Assembly (NCBI GenBank): GCA_039914895.1
Contig: JBDSOJ010000264.1
Coordinates: 1-22,916, forward strand
DNA: 22,916 bases
Reading direction: 5' to 3'
Source: Gaiellasilicea sp039914895
Lineage (GTDB): Bacteria > Actinomycetota > Thermoleophilia > Gaiellales > Gaiellaceae
Shown: positions 8,131-16,279 of the stretch, piece after piece
Layout: each line of letters begins with the position of its first letter
Numbering within the stretch: position 1 is the stretch's first letter
Position numbers and translations under genes: made by a program
Notes under the pieces: model-generated
What the model saw: only the letters and a program-made list of their open reading frames with translations
Told to the model about the DNA's origin: nothing
Databases searched by the model: none

Positions 8131-8470
8131 GTCCTCCTCCGTTCAAGTGATGTGGATGCTTCAACCACCCGTCGCGAGACCCACGCCATAAACCATCTGC
8201 CAACCGAACGGTCTCCCAAGAGTTGAGAATAGTGTCCTGGCGGTCATCGGTCGCCCTGTAAGGAACTTGAGCCCGCGTCAGGCTTGCCGCGCGCCTTCGA
8301 GGCTCTGTGTCAGACCTACATCGAGTCGGCTACGTAGAGCGTCGAATAAGCTCCTTGAAGGCGCCCGCGAAGTCGTCCTGGCCGACCGAGAGCAGCCGCC
8401 GAAGCCGGAGCGAGCTCGAGCCACGCGATGCAAGGCCGGAGTCGAGGCGTAGGCCGTTCAGGTGGGACGC
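8131..8470. other. Non-coding stretch with no recognisable feature
   Basis: About 340 bases between the frameshifted gene and the tRNA region. Short open frames exist on both strands but lack ribosome sites and family-like sequence. I see no tRNA, repeat, riboswitch or clear promoter here, apart from whatever drives the minus-strand gene that starts at 8130. Confidence 0.5.
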
Positions 8471-8476
8471 TACTAT
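8471..8476 (+). promoter_or_regulatory. Possible -10 element for tRNA-Phe
   Basis: TACTAT fits a sigma-70-type -10 hexamer about 45 bases before the tRNA 5-prime end. No good -35 is visible at 16-18 bases upstream. Weak call. Confidence 0.25.
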
Positions 8477-8521
8477 CTGCTCAGCCGTGTGCATTTTGCC
8501 CGCAAAGGCGCATGGTTACGA

Positions 8522-8594
8522 GGCGAGGTAGCTCAGTTGGTAGAGCACACGGCTGAAAACCGTGGTGTCGCCGGTTCAAGTCCGGCTCTCGCCA
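8522..8594 (+). tRNA. tRNA-Phe (anticodon GAA)
   Basis: A full cloverleaf can be drawn by hand: acceptor GGCGAGG pairing with TCTCGCC (one G-U), D arm GCTC/GAGC, anticodon stem CACGG/CCGTG around loop CTGAAAA with anticodon GAA, five-base variable region GTGTC, and T arm GCCGG/CCGGC around TTCAAGT. The length is 73 bases including discriminator A; the 3-prime CCA is not encoded. The loop A after the anticodon and the GAA triplet fix phenylalanine. Confidence 0.96.
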
Positions 8595-8612
8595 TATTTT
8601 TTGCCGTCGCAT

Positions 8613-8644
8613 GCCAGGGGATCCGCTCCCGCGGATCTCCTGGC
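8613..8644 (+). terminator. Strong hairpin downstream of tRNA-Phe, possible terminator
   Basis: Arms GCCAGGGGATCCGC and GCGGATCTCCTGGC pair over 14 positions (one G-U) around the loop TCCC, starting 18 bases after the tRNA. A T run lies before rather than after the hairpin, so it is not a canonical intrinsic terminator. It could still end or process the tRNA transcript. Confidence 0.45.
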
Positions 8645-8703
8645 GCGCAAACCCCTGAAGGGTCGGCCCGCCTCCCAAGACCAGAGGGACTTAGGCTCTC
8701 CGC

Positions 8704-9524
8704 ATGTCTCCGTCCGGATCAGCCCGTTTTCGCGAACTGCACGAGCGCGGGCGGCTCTTCGTCCTCCCGAACCCGTGGGATGTCGGCTCGGCGAAGCTGC
8801 TCGCCTCGCTCGGCTTCGAGGCGCTCGCGACGACGAGCGCCGGGCTTGCCTGGTCGCTCGGGAAGCTCGACATGCAGGTGACGCGTGACGAGCTCGTCGC
8901 CCACGTCGCGCAGCTCGCCGCGGCGACGGTGCTGCCGCTGAACGTCGACAGCGAGCGCTGCTATCCGGAGGCGTCGGGCGGCGTCGCGTCGACCGTTGCC
9001 CTGCTGGCGGAGGCCGGCGCAGCGGGCTGCTCGATTGAGGACTACGACCCCGCGACCGATCGGATCGACGACGTCGGTGCTGCCGCCGAGCGGGTCGCGA
9101 TCGCGGCCGCCGCTGCGCATCAGCTCTCCGAGCCGCTGGTGCTCACCGCCAGGGCGGAAAACAACCTCCACGGCGTCAACGACCTCGACGACACGATCGC
9201 GCGTCTGCTCGCATACCGCGAGGCCGGTGCCGACGTCGTCTACGCGCCGGGGCTCGCCGACCTCGGTTCGATCGCGGCGGTCGTGGCCGCCGTCGGGGTG
9301 CCAGTGAACGTGCTCGCGCTGCCGAACGGCCCCACGGTCTCCGAGTTGGAGGCGGCCGGCGTCCGCCGCGTCTCGACCGGCGGCGCCCTGGCGAAGGTGG
9401 CCTACGGGGCTCTCCTTGCAGGCGCGCAGGAGCTGCGGGACGACGGAACGTCTCGGTACGTCGGGGGCGGTGCACCCACGGAGGCGCTCAGAGCCGCGTT
9501 CGGCGGCGGGTACACTTCCGCCCC

Positions 9525-9528
<4 letters not shown>
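8704..9528 (+). CDS. Isocitrate lyase/PEP mutase family enzyme (274 aa)
   Basis: A single TIM-barrel protein of the PEP mutase/isocitrate lyase superfamily. Visible motifs: FVLPNPWDVGSAKLL (19-33), TTSAGLAWSLG (43-53), metal-site region LNVDSERCY (79-87), AGCSIEDYD (107-115) and LTARAEN. The KKCGH-type catalytic cysteine loop of true isocitrate and methylisocitrate lyases is absent, so it belongs to the broad carboxyvinyl-phosphonate/oxaloacetate-hydrolase-like group that cleaves or forms C-C or C-P bonds in 2-oxo acids. The length is typical. The ATG start has only a weak ribosome site. Its TGA overlaps the fumC GTG by four bases, so the two are translationally coupled. The exact reaction is not decidable from sequence. 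Confidence 0.85.
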
Positions 9529-10850
<1,322 letters not shown>

Positions 10851-11198
10851 TCACCGCTTCGGCCGGCGCTTGCGCTTGCACGCCGGCTCGACCCGCAATA
10901 CGGCCCGGCTGCCGCGAACACCCGCGGCGCGAACGGTGAAGACGGCGCAGCGGTCGAGCCGGAGCCCGAACGACGCACGGAAGCCACCGGTCGGCTTCGC
11001 CCGCACGCCGATCACGCGGCGTTTCCCATCGGCGGCGAGGTAGGTGAGCAGAACCGGCTCCCGCGCCCCGAACCGCTCGCCCCTGACGACGAGCGGAGCG
11101 ACCGACTCGAGCCTCAGCGCGGCGTGCCGCGGCGTGGTCGCTCCCGCGGCTGAGACCGTGAGCGCCAACATGAGCACAGCAGCGGCAACGACGCGCAT
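10851..11198 (-). CDS. Small secreted protein of unknown function (115 aa)
   Basis: A strong ribosome site (GGAGG, four-base spacer) precedes ATG 11198. The product opens with a signal peptide (MRVVAAAVLMLALTVSAAGA) followed by a beta-rich segment (LRLESVAPLVVRGERFGARE, VLLTYLA, VFTVRAAGV) and a basic tail CKRKRRPKR. The pattern 'VRGERFGAREPVLLTY' resembles small Ig-like or IPT-like exported proteins common in soil actinobacteria, but no named family is certain. Two cysteines could form a disulfide. Its stop directly abuts the fumC stop in convergent orientation. Confidence 0.7.
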   Translation of the reverse strand: MRVVAAAVLMLALTVSAAGATTPRHAALRLESVAPLVVRGERFGAREPVLLTYLAADGKRRVIGVRAKPTGGFRASFGLRLDRCAVFTVRAAGVRGSRAVLRVEPACKRKRRPKR

Positions 11199-11241
11199 TC
11201 TTCCTCCTGCTCAGATCAAGCCACAGCGGCGGAGTGTTGGA

Positions 11242-11260
11242 AACCCCCTTCGAGGGGGTT
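11242..11260. repeat. Perfect hairpin with UCG loop in a divergent intergenic region
   Basis: AACCCCCT and AGGGGGTT are exact inverted arms around TCG. The element sits between the small secreted protein gene (minus) and the protease pseudogene (plus). It could be a leader hairpin of the minus-strand gene, whose ATG lies about 44 bases away, or a terminator relic. No T run follows on either strand. Confidence 0.45.
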
Positions 11261-11339
11261 CGGCCTGTCGTCGCCCGACTACGGTGCGGGACCGTCTGCG
11301 GACGTGGGCGATCACATCTCAACGAGCGGAGAGAGCCTG

Positions 11340-12169
11340 ATGCGCAAACGATTCGTACCGCTGGCGGCGGTGGCGGTGCTGGTGGCGTTCGTCGGCCCGG
11401 CGGCGGCTGTCCAGTAGGGCGAGCCCGACGGAAACGCCCACCCGTGGGTCGGTCTTGTCTCGTTCCACAACGCAGCCGGGGTGCCGCTCTGGCGCTGCAC
11501 GGGCTCGCAGATCGACGAGGACACGTTCCTCGTCGCCGCCCACTGCACGGAAGCGCCCGCCGCGCGGGCGGTCGTCTGGTTCGACGCCGGTCCGATCCCG
11601 CCCGCCGCCGGCTGGACGGCGGGCATGCCGTGTGCCGGCTTCACCGGCTATCCGTGCACGGGCGACGCGACCGGGACGCCGATCTCGCATCCGAGCTGGA
11701 CCGGCGGGCTGACGCTCCCGATCACGCACGACGTCGGCGTCGTCGAGCTCGACGCCACGCGGAGCGGTCCGTACGGTCAACTCGCGACTGCCGGCTACCT
11801 CGATCCACTGGCGACGCGGCGCGGCCGGCAGAACGTCGAGCTCACCGTCGTCGGTTACGGCCACCAGAGCGTGAAGCCTCGGGCTTCCAGTGTCCGCGTC
11901 CGGATGGCCGGCACGGTCAGCCTGGTCAACCTGACGAGCGCGCTGACCGGCGGCTTCAACCTGCACTACTCGAGCAATCCAGGGTCGGACACGGCGGCTC
12001 CGGCGGTACCTGCTTCGGCGACTCCGGTGGCCCCGTCATCCACGAGGGCAAGATCGTCGGCGTCAACTCGTTCGTGCTCAACGCGAACTGCAAGGGCTCC
12101 GGGTTCGCGTACCGCGTCGACACCGGGAGCGCGCGGAGCTTCCTCGACGACCACACGGCCGTTCCGTAG
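11340..12169 (+). pseudogene. Trypsin-like serine protease, disrupted by a nonsense codon and a frameshift
   Basis: ATG 11340 follows GGAGAG at suitable distance and opens a signal peptide (MRKRFVPLAAVAVLVAFVG). An in-frame TAG at 11415-11417 falls just after the likely cleavage site (VQ-stop-GEPDGNAHPWVG); one base change from a Tyr codon would restore it. The chymotrypsin-fold body follows in the same frame with FLVAAHC (catalytic His) and ITHDVGVVEL (catalytic Asp). Near 11985 the frame shifts, and TCFGDSGGPVI (catalytic Ser) with the end SFLDDHTAVP lies in another frame. Two independent lesions make it a decayed secreted protease unless the sequence is faulty. The stop lies three bases from the lipA stop, in convergent orientation. 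Confidence 0.8.
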
Positions 12170-12172
12170 GTC

Positions 12173-13108
12173 TCAGTAAGCGACCGCGCCTCGCCCCGTT
12201 GCGGCGGCGTGGCGCTGCTCGTCCGCGCGGTAGCTCGAGCGCACGAGCGGGCCGGCGAAGACGGAGCCGAAACCGAGCGCCTCACCCTGCTCGCGCATCC
12301 ATCCGAACTCGTCAGGATGCACCCAGCGGTCGATCACCGCGTGCTTGGGGCTCGGCTGCAGGTACTGGCCGATCGTGACCACGTCGACGTCCTGCGCACG
12401 GAGGTCGCGCATCGTCTCGACGACCTCGTCGTTCGTCTCGCCGAGGCCGACGATGATCCCCGACTTCGTCAGCAGGGGGTGAGCGGGCTCAGCGTAGGCG
12501 GCGAGCTCCTTCGCGCGCTTGAGCAGCCAGAGGGCCCTGTCGTAGCTCGCCTTCGCGCCGCGCATTTTCCGGTGCAGGCGGCGGACGGTCTCGATGTTGT
12601 GGTTGAAGACCTCGGGCCGTGCAGCGAGCACGGTTCGGAGCGCCTCCTCCTCGACGCCGAGAAAGTCCGGCGTCAGCACCTCGACGCTCGCGTCCGGCAG
12701 CTTCATCTTGATCGCGCGGATCGTGGCGGCGAAGTGGCGTGCGCCGCGGTCCGGGATGTCGTCGCGGTCGACGGAGGTGACGACGACGTGCTTCAGCTTC
12801 ATCTGCGCGGCCGCCTGACCGACGCGCAGCGGCTCGAGCGGGTCGGGCGCGTCCTCCGGCTTGCCGGAGTGGACGTAGCAGTAGCGACAGGCGCGGGTGC
12901 AGGTGTCGCCGAGGATCTGGTAGGTCGCCGTGCCGCGGCCCCAGCACTCGGCGATGTTGGGGCAGCGTGCCTCCTCGCAGACGGTGTTCAGCGAGAGCCC
13001 GTGCAGCAGCTTCTTGACGTCGTAGAACTGCCCGTCCGCGCTGGGCGCACGAACCTTCATCCACTCGGGTCGGCGGGGGCGCTCGGCGACGGGCAGCGAC
13101 GTCTCCAT
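12173..13108 (-). CDS. lipA: Lipoyl synthase
   Basis: A radical-SAM enzyme that inserts two sulfur atoms into octanoyl groups on lipoyl domains. All required ligands are present: auxiliary-cluster cysteines C44, C49 and C55 (CEEARCPNIAEC), radical-SAM cysteines C70, C74 and C77 (CTRACRYC), and the C-terminal RSSY (290-293) whose serine ligates the auxiliary cluster. VFNHNIETV and GLGETNDEV are also typical. The length of 311 aa is normal. It is the last gene of the minus-strand run, with ATG 13108 only five bases after the toxin-gene stop and no strong ribosome site, so its expression probably depends on read-through from upstream. It acts on the E2 subunit encoded in the same run. Confidence 0.96.
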   Translation of the reverse strand: METSLPVAERPRRPEWMKVRAPSADGQFYDVKKLLHGLSLNTVCEEARCPNIAECWGRGTATYQILGDTCTRACRYCYVHSGKPEDAPDPLEPLRVGQAAAQMKLKHVVVTSVDRDDIPDRGARHFAATIRAIKMKLPDASVEVLTPDFLGVEEEALRTVLAARPEVFNHNIETVRRLHRKMRGAKASYDRALWLLKRAKELAAYAEPAHPLLTKSGIIVGLGETNDEVVETMRDLRAQDVDVVTIGQYLQPSPKHAVIDRWVHPDEFGWMREQGEALGFGSVFAGPLVRSSYRADEQRHAAATGRGAVAY

Positions 13109-13113
13109 CCCGG

Positions 13114-13533
13114 TCAGTCTAGTGACGGCACCAGCTCGAACGCCGGTGCGTGGAGGGGCTGGATGACGGAGAAGTGGCGGCGGTCGAGCGTCGCGATGGT
13201 CGTCTGCTCGAGGCGCTCGGCAATGGCGACGACGGCTGCGTCGACGAACTCGAGCGGGAGGTCGGCGTAGCGGCGCTGGAGCGCGCGCACGCGCCGGTAG
13301 TCCTCCTCGTCGAGATTCACCACGATCACGTCGCGCTCGTCGATGCTCGCGAGGAGAGCGTCGATCGCCGTGGCAGCACCGCGACTGCGCGCGACCCAGT
13401 CGACTTCGACGATCACAGGCGCCGGAATCGTTGTGGCCGAGCTCGTGCTCAGTAGGTTGGCGCAGCGATCGTGATCGGGATCTCGGCGGTTCAGCGCCGC
13501 GATGACGACGCTCGAATCACAGACCAGCGTCAC
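13114..13533 (-). CDS. vapC: VapC-type PIN-domain toxin (139 aa)
   Basis: A PIN-domain ribonuclease with the four expected acidic residues when started at GTG 13533: D6 (VCDSS), E43 (IVEVDW), D98 (LEFVDAAVVAIAE) and D117 (TLDRRHF). The frame is open further upstream, but that part shadows the antitoxin gene. The start overlaps the antitoxin end by 17 bases, the usual antitoxin-first coupled order. PIN toxins of this kind typically cleave tRNA or rRNA; the target here is unknown. The gene ends five bases before lipA, an unusual place for a toxin gene. Confidence 0.88.
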   Translation of the reverse strand: MTLVCDSSVVIAALNRRDPDHDRCANLLSTSSATTIPAPVIVEVDWVARSRGAATAIDALLASIDERDVIVVNLDEEDYRRVRALQRRYADLPLEFVDAAVVAIAERLEQTTIATLDRRHFSVIQPLHAPAFELVPSLD

Positions 13534-13786
13534 GCCGCCGCCGCTCGTCCTTCTTCCGAACCCATTCGAGGATGATCTCCTCGTCGCGCGACGCCGCATC
13601 GTCGGTGCCGCCGCCGAAGGCGACCGCACCGATAAAGCTCGGAACCCGCCGGCGGGTTCGGGCTCGCCACTCGAGCCCCTGTCGGATCACCTCGCCGAGC
13701 GAGATGCCCTCGTCCTTCGCGATCGAACGCAGCTGCGCGAGCAGCTCGCCGTCGGCCATGATCGACGTGCGCACCATCTTCGCCAT
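13517..13786 (-). CDS. Ribbon-helix-helix antitoxin, VapB-like (89 aa)
   Basis: The N-terminal segment MVRTSIMADGELLAQLRSIA followed by DEGISLGEVIRQGLEWRART has the strand-helix-helix pattern of CopG/Arc antitoxins. The C-terminal acidic part (DDAASRDEEIILEWVRKKDE) would wrap the toxin. Three in-frame ATGs (13798, 13786, 13777) compete; none has a clear ribosome site, and I choose the middle one. The long upstream extension to 14098 is shadow of lipB. The overlap with the PIN toxin supports the pair. Autoregulation through the palindrome just upstream is likely. Confidence 0.78.
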   Translation of the reverse strand: MAKMVRTSIMADGELLAQLRSIAKDEGISLGEVIRQGLEWRARTRRRVPSFIGAVAFGGGTDDAASRDEEIILEWVRKKDERRRRDAGL

Positions 13787-13801
13787 TATGGCACTCATTA
13801 T

Positions 13802-13817
13802 GTCACAGAGCTGTGAC
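13802..13817. promoter_or_regulatory. Palindromic operator candidate for the toxin-antitoxin pair
   Basis: GTCACAG-AG-CTGTGAC has perfect seven-base arms. It lies between the lipB stop (13834) and the antitoxin start candidates (13798 onward), where an RHH antitoxin would be expected to bind. On the minus strand CATAAT, a fair -10 hexamer, directly abuts it, and CATTATG occurs twice downstream on the plus strand. Confidence 0.6.
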
Positions 13818-13833
13818 GGGAGTGCGCCGAATC

Positions 13834-14541
13834 TCAGCGCGAGGCGAGCTGCGCGTGCACCGGCTGCGGCCAGAGGCCGTGGACGCCATCGGCCGGCAGC
13901 TCCTCGAGCTCGAGCTCGAAGATCTGCGCCAGAGCGTCGAGTGCGGGCGCGCGGACCTCGTCCACCGAGACGGGCCGGCCGAGCTCCGTCGCGACCGTCG
14001 TGAACGCGGCGTCCTCGAGCCCGCACGCCGTGATCCACTGCGTGAACGGCGCCGGATCGAGGTCGACGTTGAGCGCGTAGCCGTGCGTCGTCACCCAACG
14101 CGAGATGTGAATTCCGATCGAGGCGATCTTTCGCGGCGGCCGGGTCAGCCAGACACCTGTGAGGCCGTCGATCCGGCGCCCCTCGACGCCGAGCTTCGCG
14201 AGCGTGACGATCAGTGCCTCCTCGAGGTCACGGCAGTAGCGCTTCACGTCCTGGCCGTGCCGCTTCAGGTCGAAGATCGGGTAGCAGACGAGCTGGCCGG
14301 GCCCGTGAAAGGTCGACTTGCCGCCGCGATCGGTCTCGACGACGTCGACGTCGGCGCCGGCCGGAATGTGCAGCTCAGAGTCATCTGTCCTGCGGCCGGT
14401 GGTCACCGTCGGCGGATGCTCGAGCAACAGAATCGTATCCGGGATCGCACCCTGTGAGACGGCGCCGGCGAGCGAGCGCTGCAGCTCCCACGCCTCCGCG
14501 TAGGGGACGACCCCGAGGTTCATCACGTACGCGCCCTTCAT
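13834..14541 (-). CDS. lipB: Octanoyltransferase (lipoyl(octanoyl) transferase)
   Basis: Transfers octanoate from octanoyl-ACP to the lipoyl-domain lysine, the step before LipA. The 235 aa carry RGGKSTFHGPGQL (72-84), the acyl-binding RKIASIGIHISRWVTTHGYALNV region with the conserved Lys138, and ACG with the acyl-accepting Cys173. ATG 14541 overlaps the stop of the upstream small gene as ATGA. A second ATG at 14523 has AAGGG upstream at a long spacer and remains possible. It lies between the E2 gene and the toxin-antitoxin pair on the same strand, consistent with lipoylation of that E2. Confidence 0.95.
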   Translation of the reverse strand: MKGAYVMNLGVVPYAEAWELQRSLAGAVSQGAIPDTILLLEHPPTVTTGRRTDDSELHIPAGADVDVVETDRGGKSTFHGPGQLVCYPIFDLKRHGQDVKRYCRDLEEALIVTLAKLGVEGRRIDGLTGVWLTRPPRKIASIGIHISRWVTTHGYALNVDLDPAPFTQWITACGLEDAAFTTVATELGRPVSVDEVRAPALDALAQIFELELEELPADGVHGLWPQPVHAQLASR

Positions 14542-14711
14542 TCCTGGACCGTAGCGTCCAGCTCACGAGCCGCGTCAAGATCATCGGCTGCGACCCGGAT
14601 CTCGTACGGTCCGCCGAATTCGTCGATCGAACGCGCGCCCACGTGCTCGCACTTCATGCCGTTCGAACGAAGGAGGCCGCAGAGCATCTCCGCCTCCAGC
14701 TCTGACGGCAC
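14538..14711 (-). CDS. DUF2007-like small protein between E2 and lipB (57 aa)
   Basis: A short frame fills the gap between the E2 stop and lipB. It reads VPSELEAEMLCGLLRSNGMK, then a loop, then GGPYEIRVAADDLDAAREL, which matches the DUF2007 'putative signal transducing protein' pattern: helix starting xVPxELEAE, closing strand, then xxDLxxARxL. The reading frame extends four more codons upstream (VVTT, probably the first strand), but the only usual start there is GTG 14711; an ATG at 14687 with GGAGG before it would lose more of the fold. Its TGA overlaps the lipB ATG as ATGA, good evidence that it is translated. Function unknown. Confidence 0.62.
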   Translation of the reverse strand: MPSELEAEMLCGLLRSNGMKCEHVGARSIDEFGGPYEIRVAADDLDAARELDATVQE

Positions 14712-14724
14712 AGTCGTGACGACG

Positions 14725-16149
14725 CTAGTAGTCGCTCTCGCCCCAGTTCTCGAGCTTCTCGCGCAGCGAGCTGAGGAAGCGGCCCGCGAGGGCGCCGTCG
14801 ACCAGGCGATGGTCGTACGTCAGCGTCAGGTTCATGATCGCACGGATCGCGATCACGTCCTGGCCGAGCTCGTCGGTCACGACCCAGGGGCGCTTCACGA
14901 CCGCGTAGGTGCCGAGGATGCCCGCCTGCGGCTGGCTGATCACGGGGGTGCCGTGGAAGGTGCCGTAGCCGCCCGGGTTCGTGATCGTGAACGTGCCGCC
15001 CTGGACGTCGTCGGGCATCAGCTTCTTCTCGCGGGCGCGCTTCGCGATCTCGGCGACGCCGCGGGCGAGCCCGAGCAGGTTGAGGCCCTCGGTGTGCTTC
15101 AGCACCGGCACGATCAGCCCCTTGCCGTCGGTCAGCTCGACCGCGAAGCCGAGGTTGACGTAGTTGCGGGTGACGATCTTGTCGCCGCGGATCTCGCCGT
15201 TGATCCAGGGGTACTCGCGCAGAGTCTCGACGGTCGCGCGCGCGACGAAGGAGAGGTAGGTCGGGTTGACGCCGTAGGCCTGCTCGTACTCGGCCTTCAG
15301 CTTCTTCCGGATCGCGACGACCTTCGACATGTCGACCTCGATCGCGCTCGTCACGTGCGCGGAGGTGTCGAGCGAGCGGCGCATGTGCTCGGCGATGCCC
15401 TTGCGCATCGGGGACATCGGCTCTTCGGCCTCGCCGGCTCCAACAGGCTGCGCCGGTTCGATAGGCGTGGGAACGGCCGCTGGAGCTGGAGCTGGAGCTG
15501 GGGCGGCCGGCGGCGCCGGCGTCGGTGCCGCTTGTGCAACCGGTGCGGCGGGCTCCGCCGCGGCGGGAGGCGGCGCCGCGGGCTCTGCGGCCGGCGGAGC
15601 CTCTGTCGAGGCGTCAGACTCGACAAAGGCCAGAATGTCCTTCTTCGTCACGCGGCCTCCGGTGCCGGTGCCCTGGACGGCGTTCGGGTCGACCCCGTGC
15701 TCGGACGCGATCCGCGCCACGACCGGGGAGACGAACGTGCGGCCGTTGCCGGAGGCCGGAGCGGCTGCCGGAGCGGGAGTGGGTGGAGGAGTGGGAGCGG
15801 TTGGCTCGGCGGTCTCGCTCGCCGCTGCCTCGGACGCGTCGGCGGCGGCTTGGGTGGCCGGCTCGGGTGGCGCTTCCGGCGCCGCGGCCGGCGCCGCTCC
15901 CTCCGGCGCGATCACGGCGAGCACGGTGCCGACATCGACCGTCTCGCCCTCCTGCACGAGGATCTGGACGACGATGCCCTCACCGGGGCTCGGCACCTCG
16001 GTGTCGACCTTGTCGGTCGAGATCTCGAGCAGCGACTCGTCCCGGGCGATGTGCTCGCCCTCGGACTTGAGCCACTTCGTAACCGTCCCCTCGGAGACGG
16101 ACACACCCATCTGGGGCATGACGACCTCGGTCTGCGTTCCCGTCGACAT
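14725..16149 (-). CDS. 2-oxoacid dehydrogenase E2, dihydrolipoyllysine acyltransferase (474 aa)
   Basis: Core subunit of a pyruvate- or branched-chain 2-oxoacid dehydrogenase complex, moving acyl groups from E1 to CoA. ATG 16149 follows AGGAG with good spacing; the longer frame to 16404 lies over the E1beta gene. Domains: one lipoyl domain (about 6-82) with Lys47 in STDKVDT as the lipoylation site; Ala/Pro linker; peripheral-subunit-binding domain (about 138-177, VSPVVARIASEHGVDPNAVQ); second Ala/Pro linker (about 180-240); catalytic domain (245-474) with DHRLVDG (446-452), where His447 and Asp451 are catalytic. LipB and LipA encoded downstream would lipoylate Lys47. The acyl specificity is not certain from sequence. 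Confidence 0.93.
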   Translation of the reverse strand: MSTGTQTEVVMPQMGVSVSEGTVTKWLKSEGEHIARDESLLEISTDKVDTEVPSPGEGIVVQILVQEGETVDVGTVLAVIAPEGAAPAAAPEAPPEPATQAAADASEAAASETAEPTAPTPPPTPAPAAAPASGNGRTFVSPVVARIASEHGVDPNAVQGTGTGGRVTKKDILAFVESDASTEAPPAAEPAAPPPAAAEPAAPVAQAAPTPAPPAAPAPAPAPAAVPTPIEPAQPVGAGEAEEPMSPMRKGIAEHMRRSLDTSAHVTSAIEVDMSKVVAIRKKLKAEYEQAYGVNPTYLSFVARATVETLREYPWINGEIRGDKIVTRNYVNLGFAVELTDGKGLIVPVLKHTEGLNLLGLARGVAEIAKRAREKKLMPDDVQGGTFTITNPGGYGTFHGTPVISQPQAGILGTYAVVKRPWVVTDELGQDVIAIRAIMNLTLTYDHRLVDGALAGRFLSSLREKLENWGESDY

Positions 16150-16183
16150 CTGCTCTCCTAGTGCTCCGTCTCGTATGTCGGTT

Positions 16184-16201
16184 GCCACTCGGCGGAGTGG
16201 C
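16184..16201. other. Hairpin in the E1beta-E2 intercistronic gap
   Basis: GCCACTC and GAGTGGC form a seven-base stem around GGCG within the 130-base gap between E1beta and E2, the only sizeable gap in this gene run. It could tune the relative amounts of E1 and E2 by RNA processing or partial termination; there is no T run. Function inferred. Confidence 0.35.
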
Positions 16202-16279
16202 TGGGGGTCTGGCGGGTGCCGGCTGCCGCCAGGCGCGGCCAGACGCCCGCAGAGTCCAAGTGATGTGCGGGACGGAACA

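Noticed and set aside
7057..8594. tRNA-Phe as attachment site of a genomic island
   Set aside because: The odd genes lie on the 5-prime side of the tRNA, no integrase is present, and I found no second copy of the tRNA 3-prime end.
11415..11417. In-frame TAG as a recoded codon (pyrrolysine or read-through)
   Set aside because: A second lesion near 11985 breaks the same gene and no recoding signal is visible; decay explains both.
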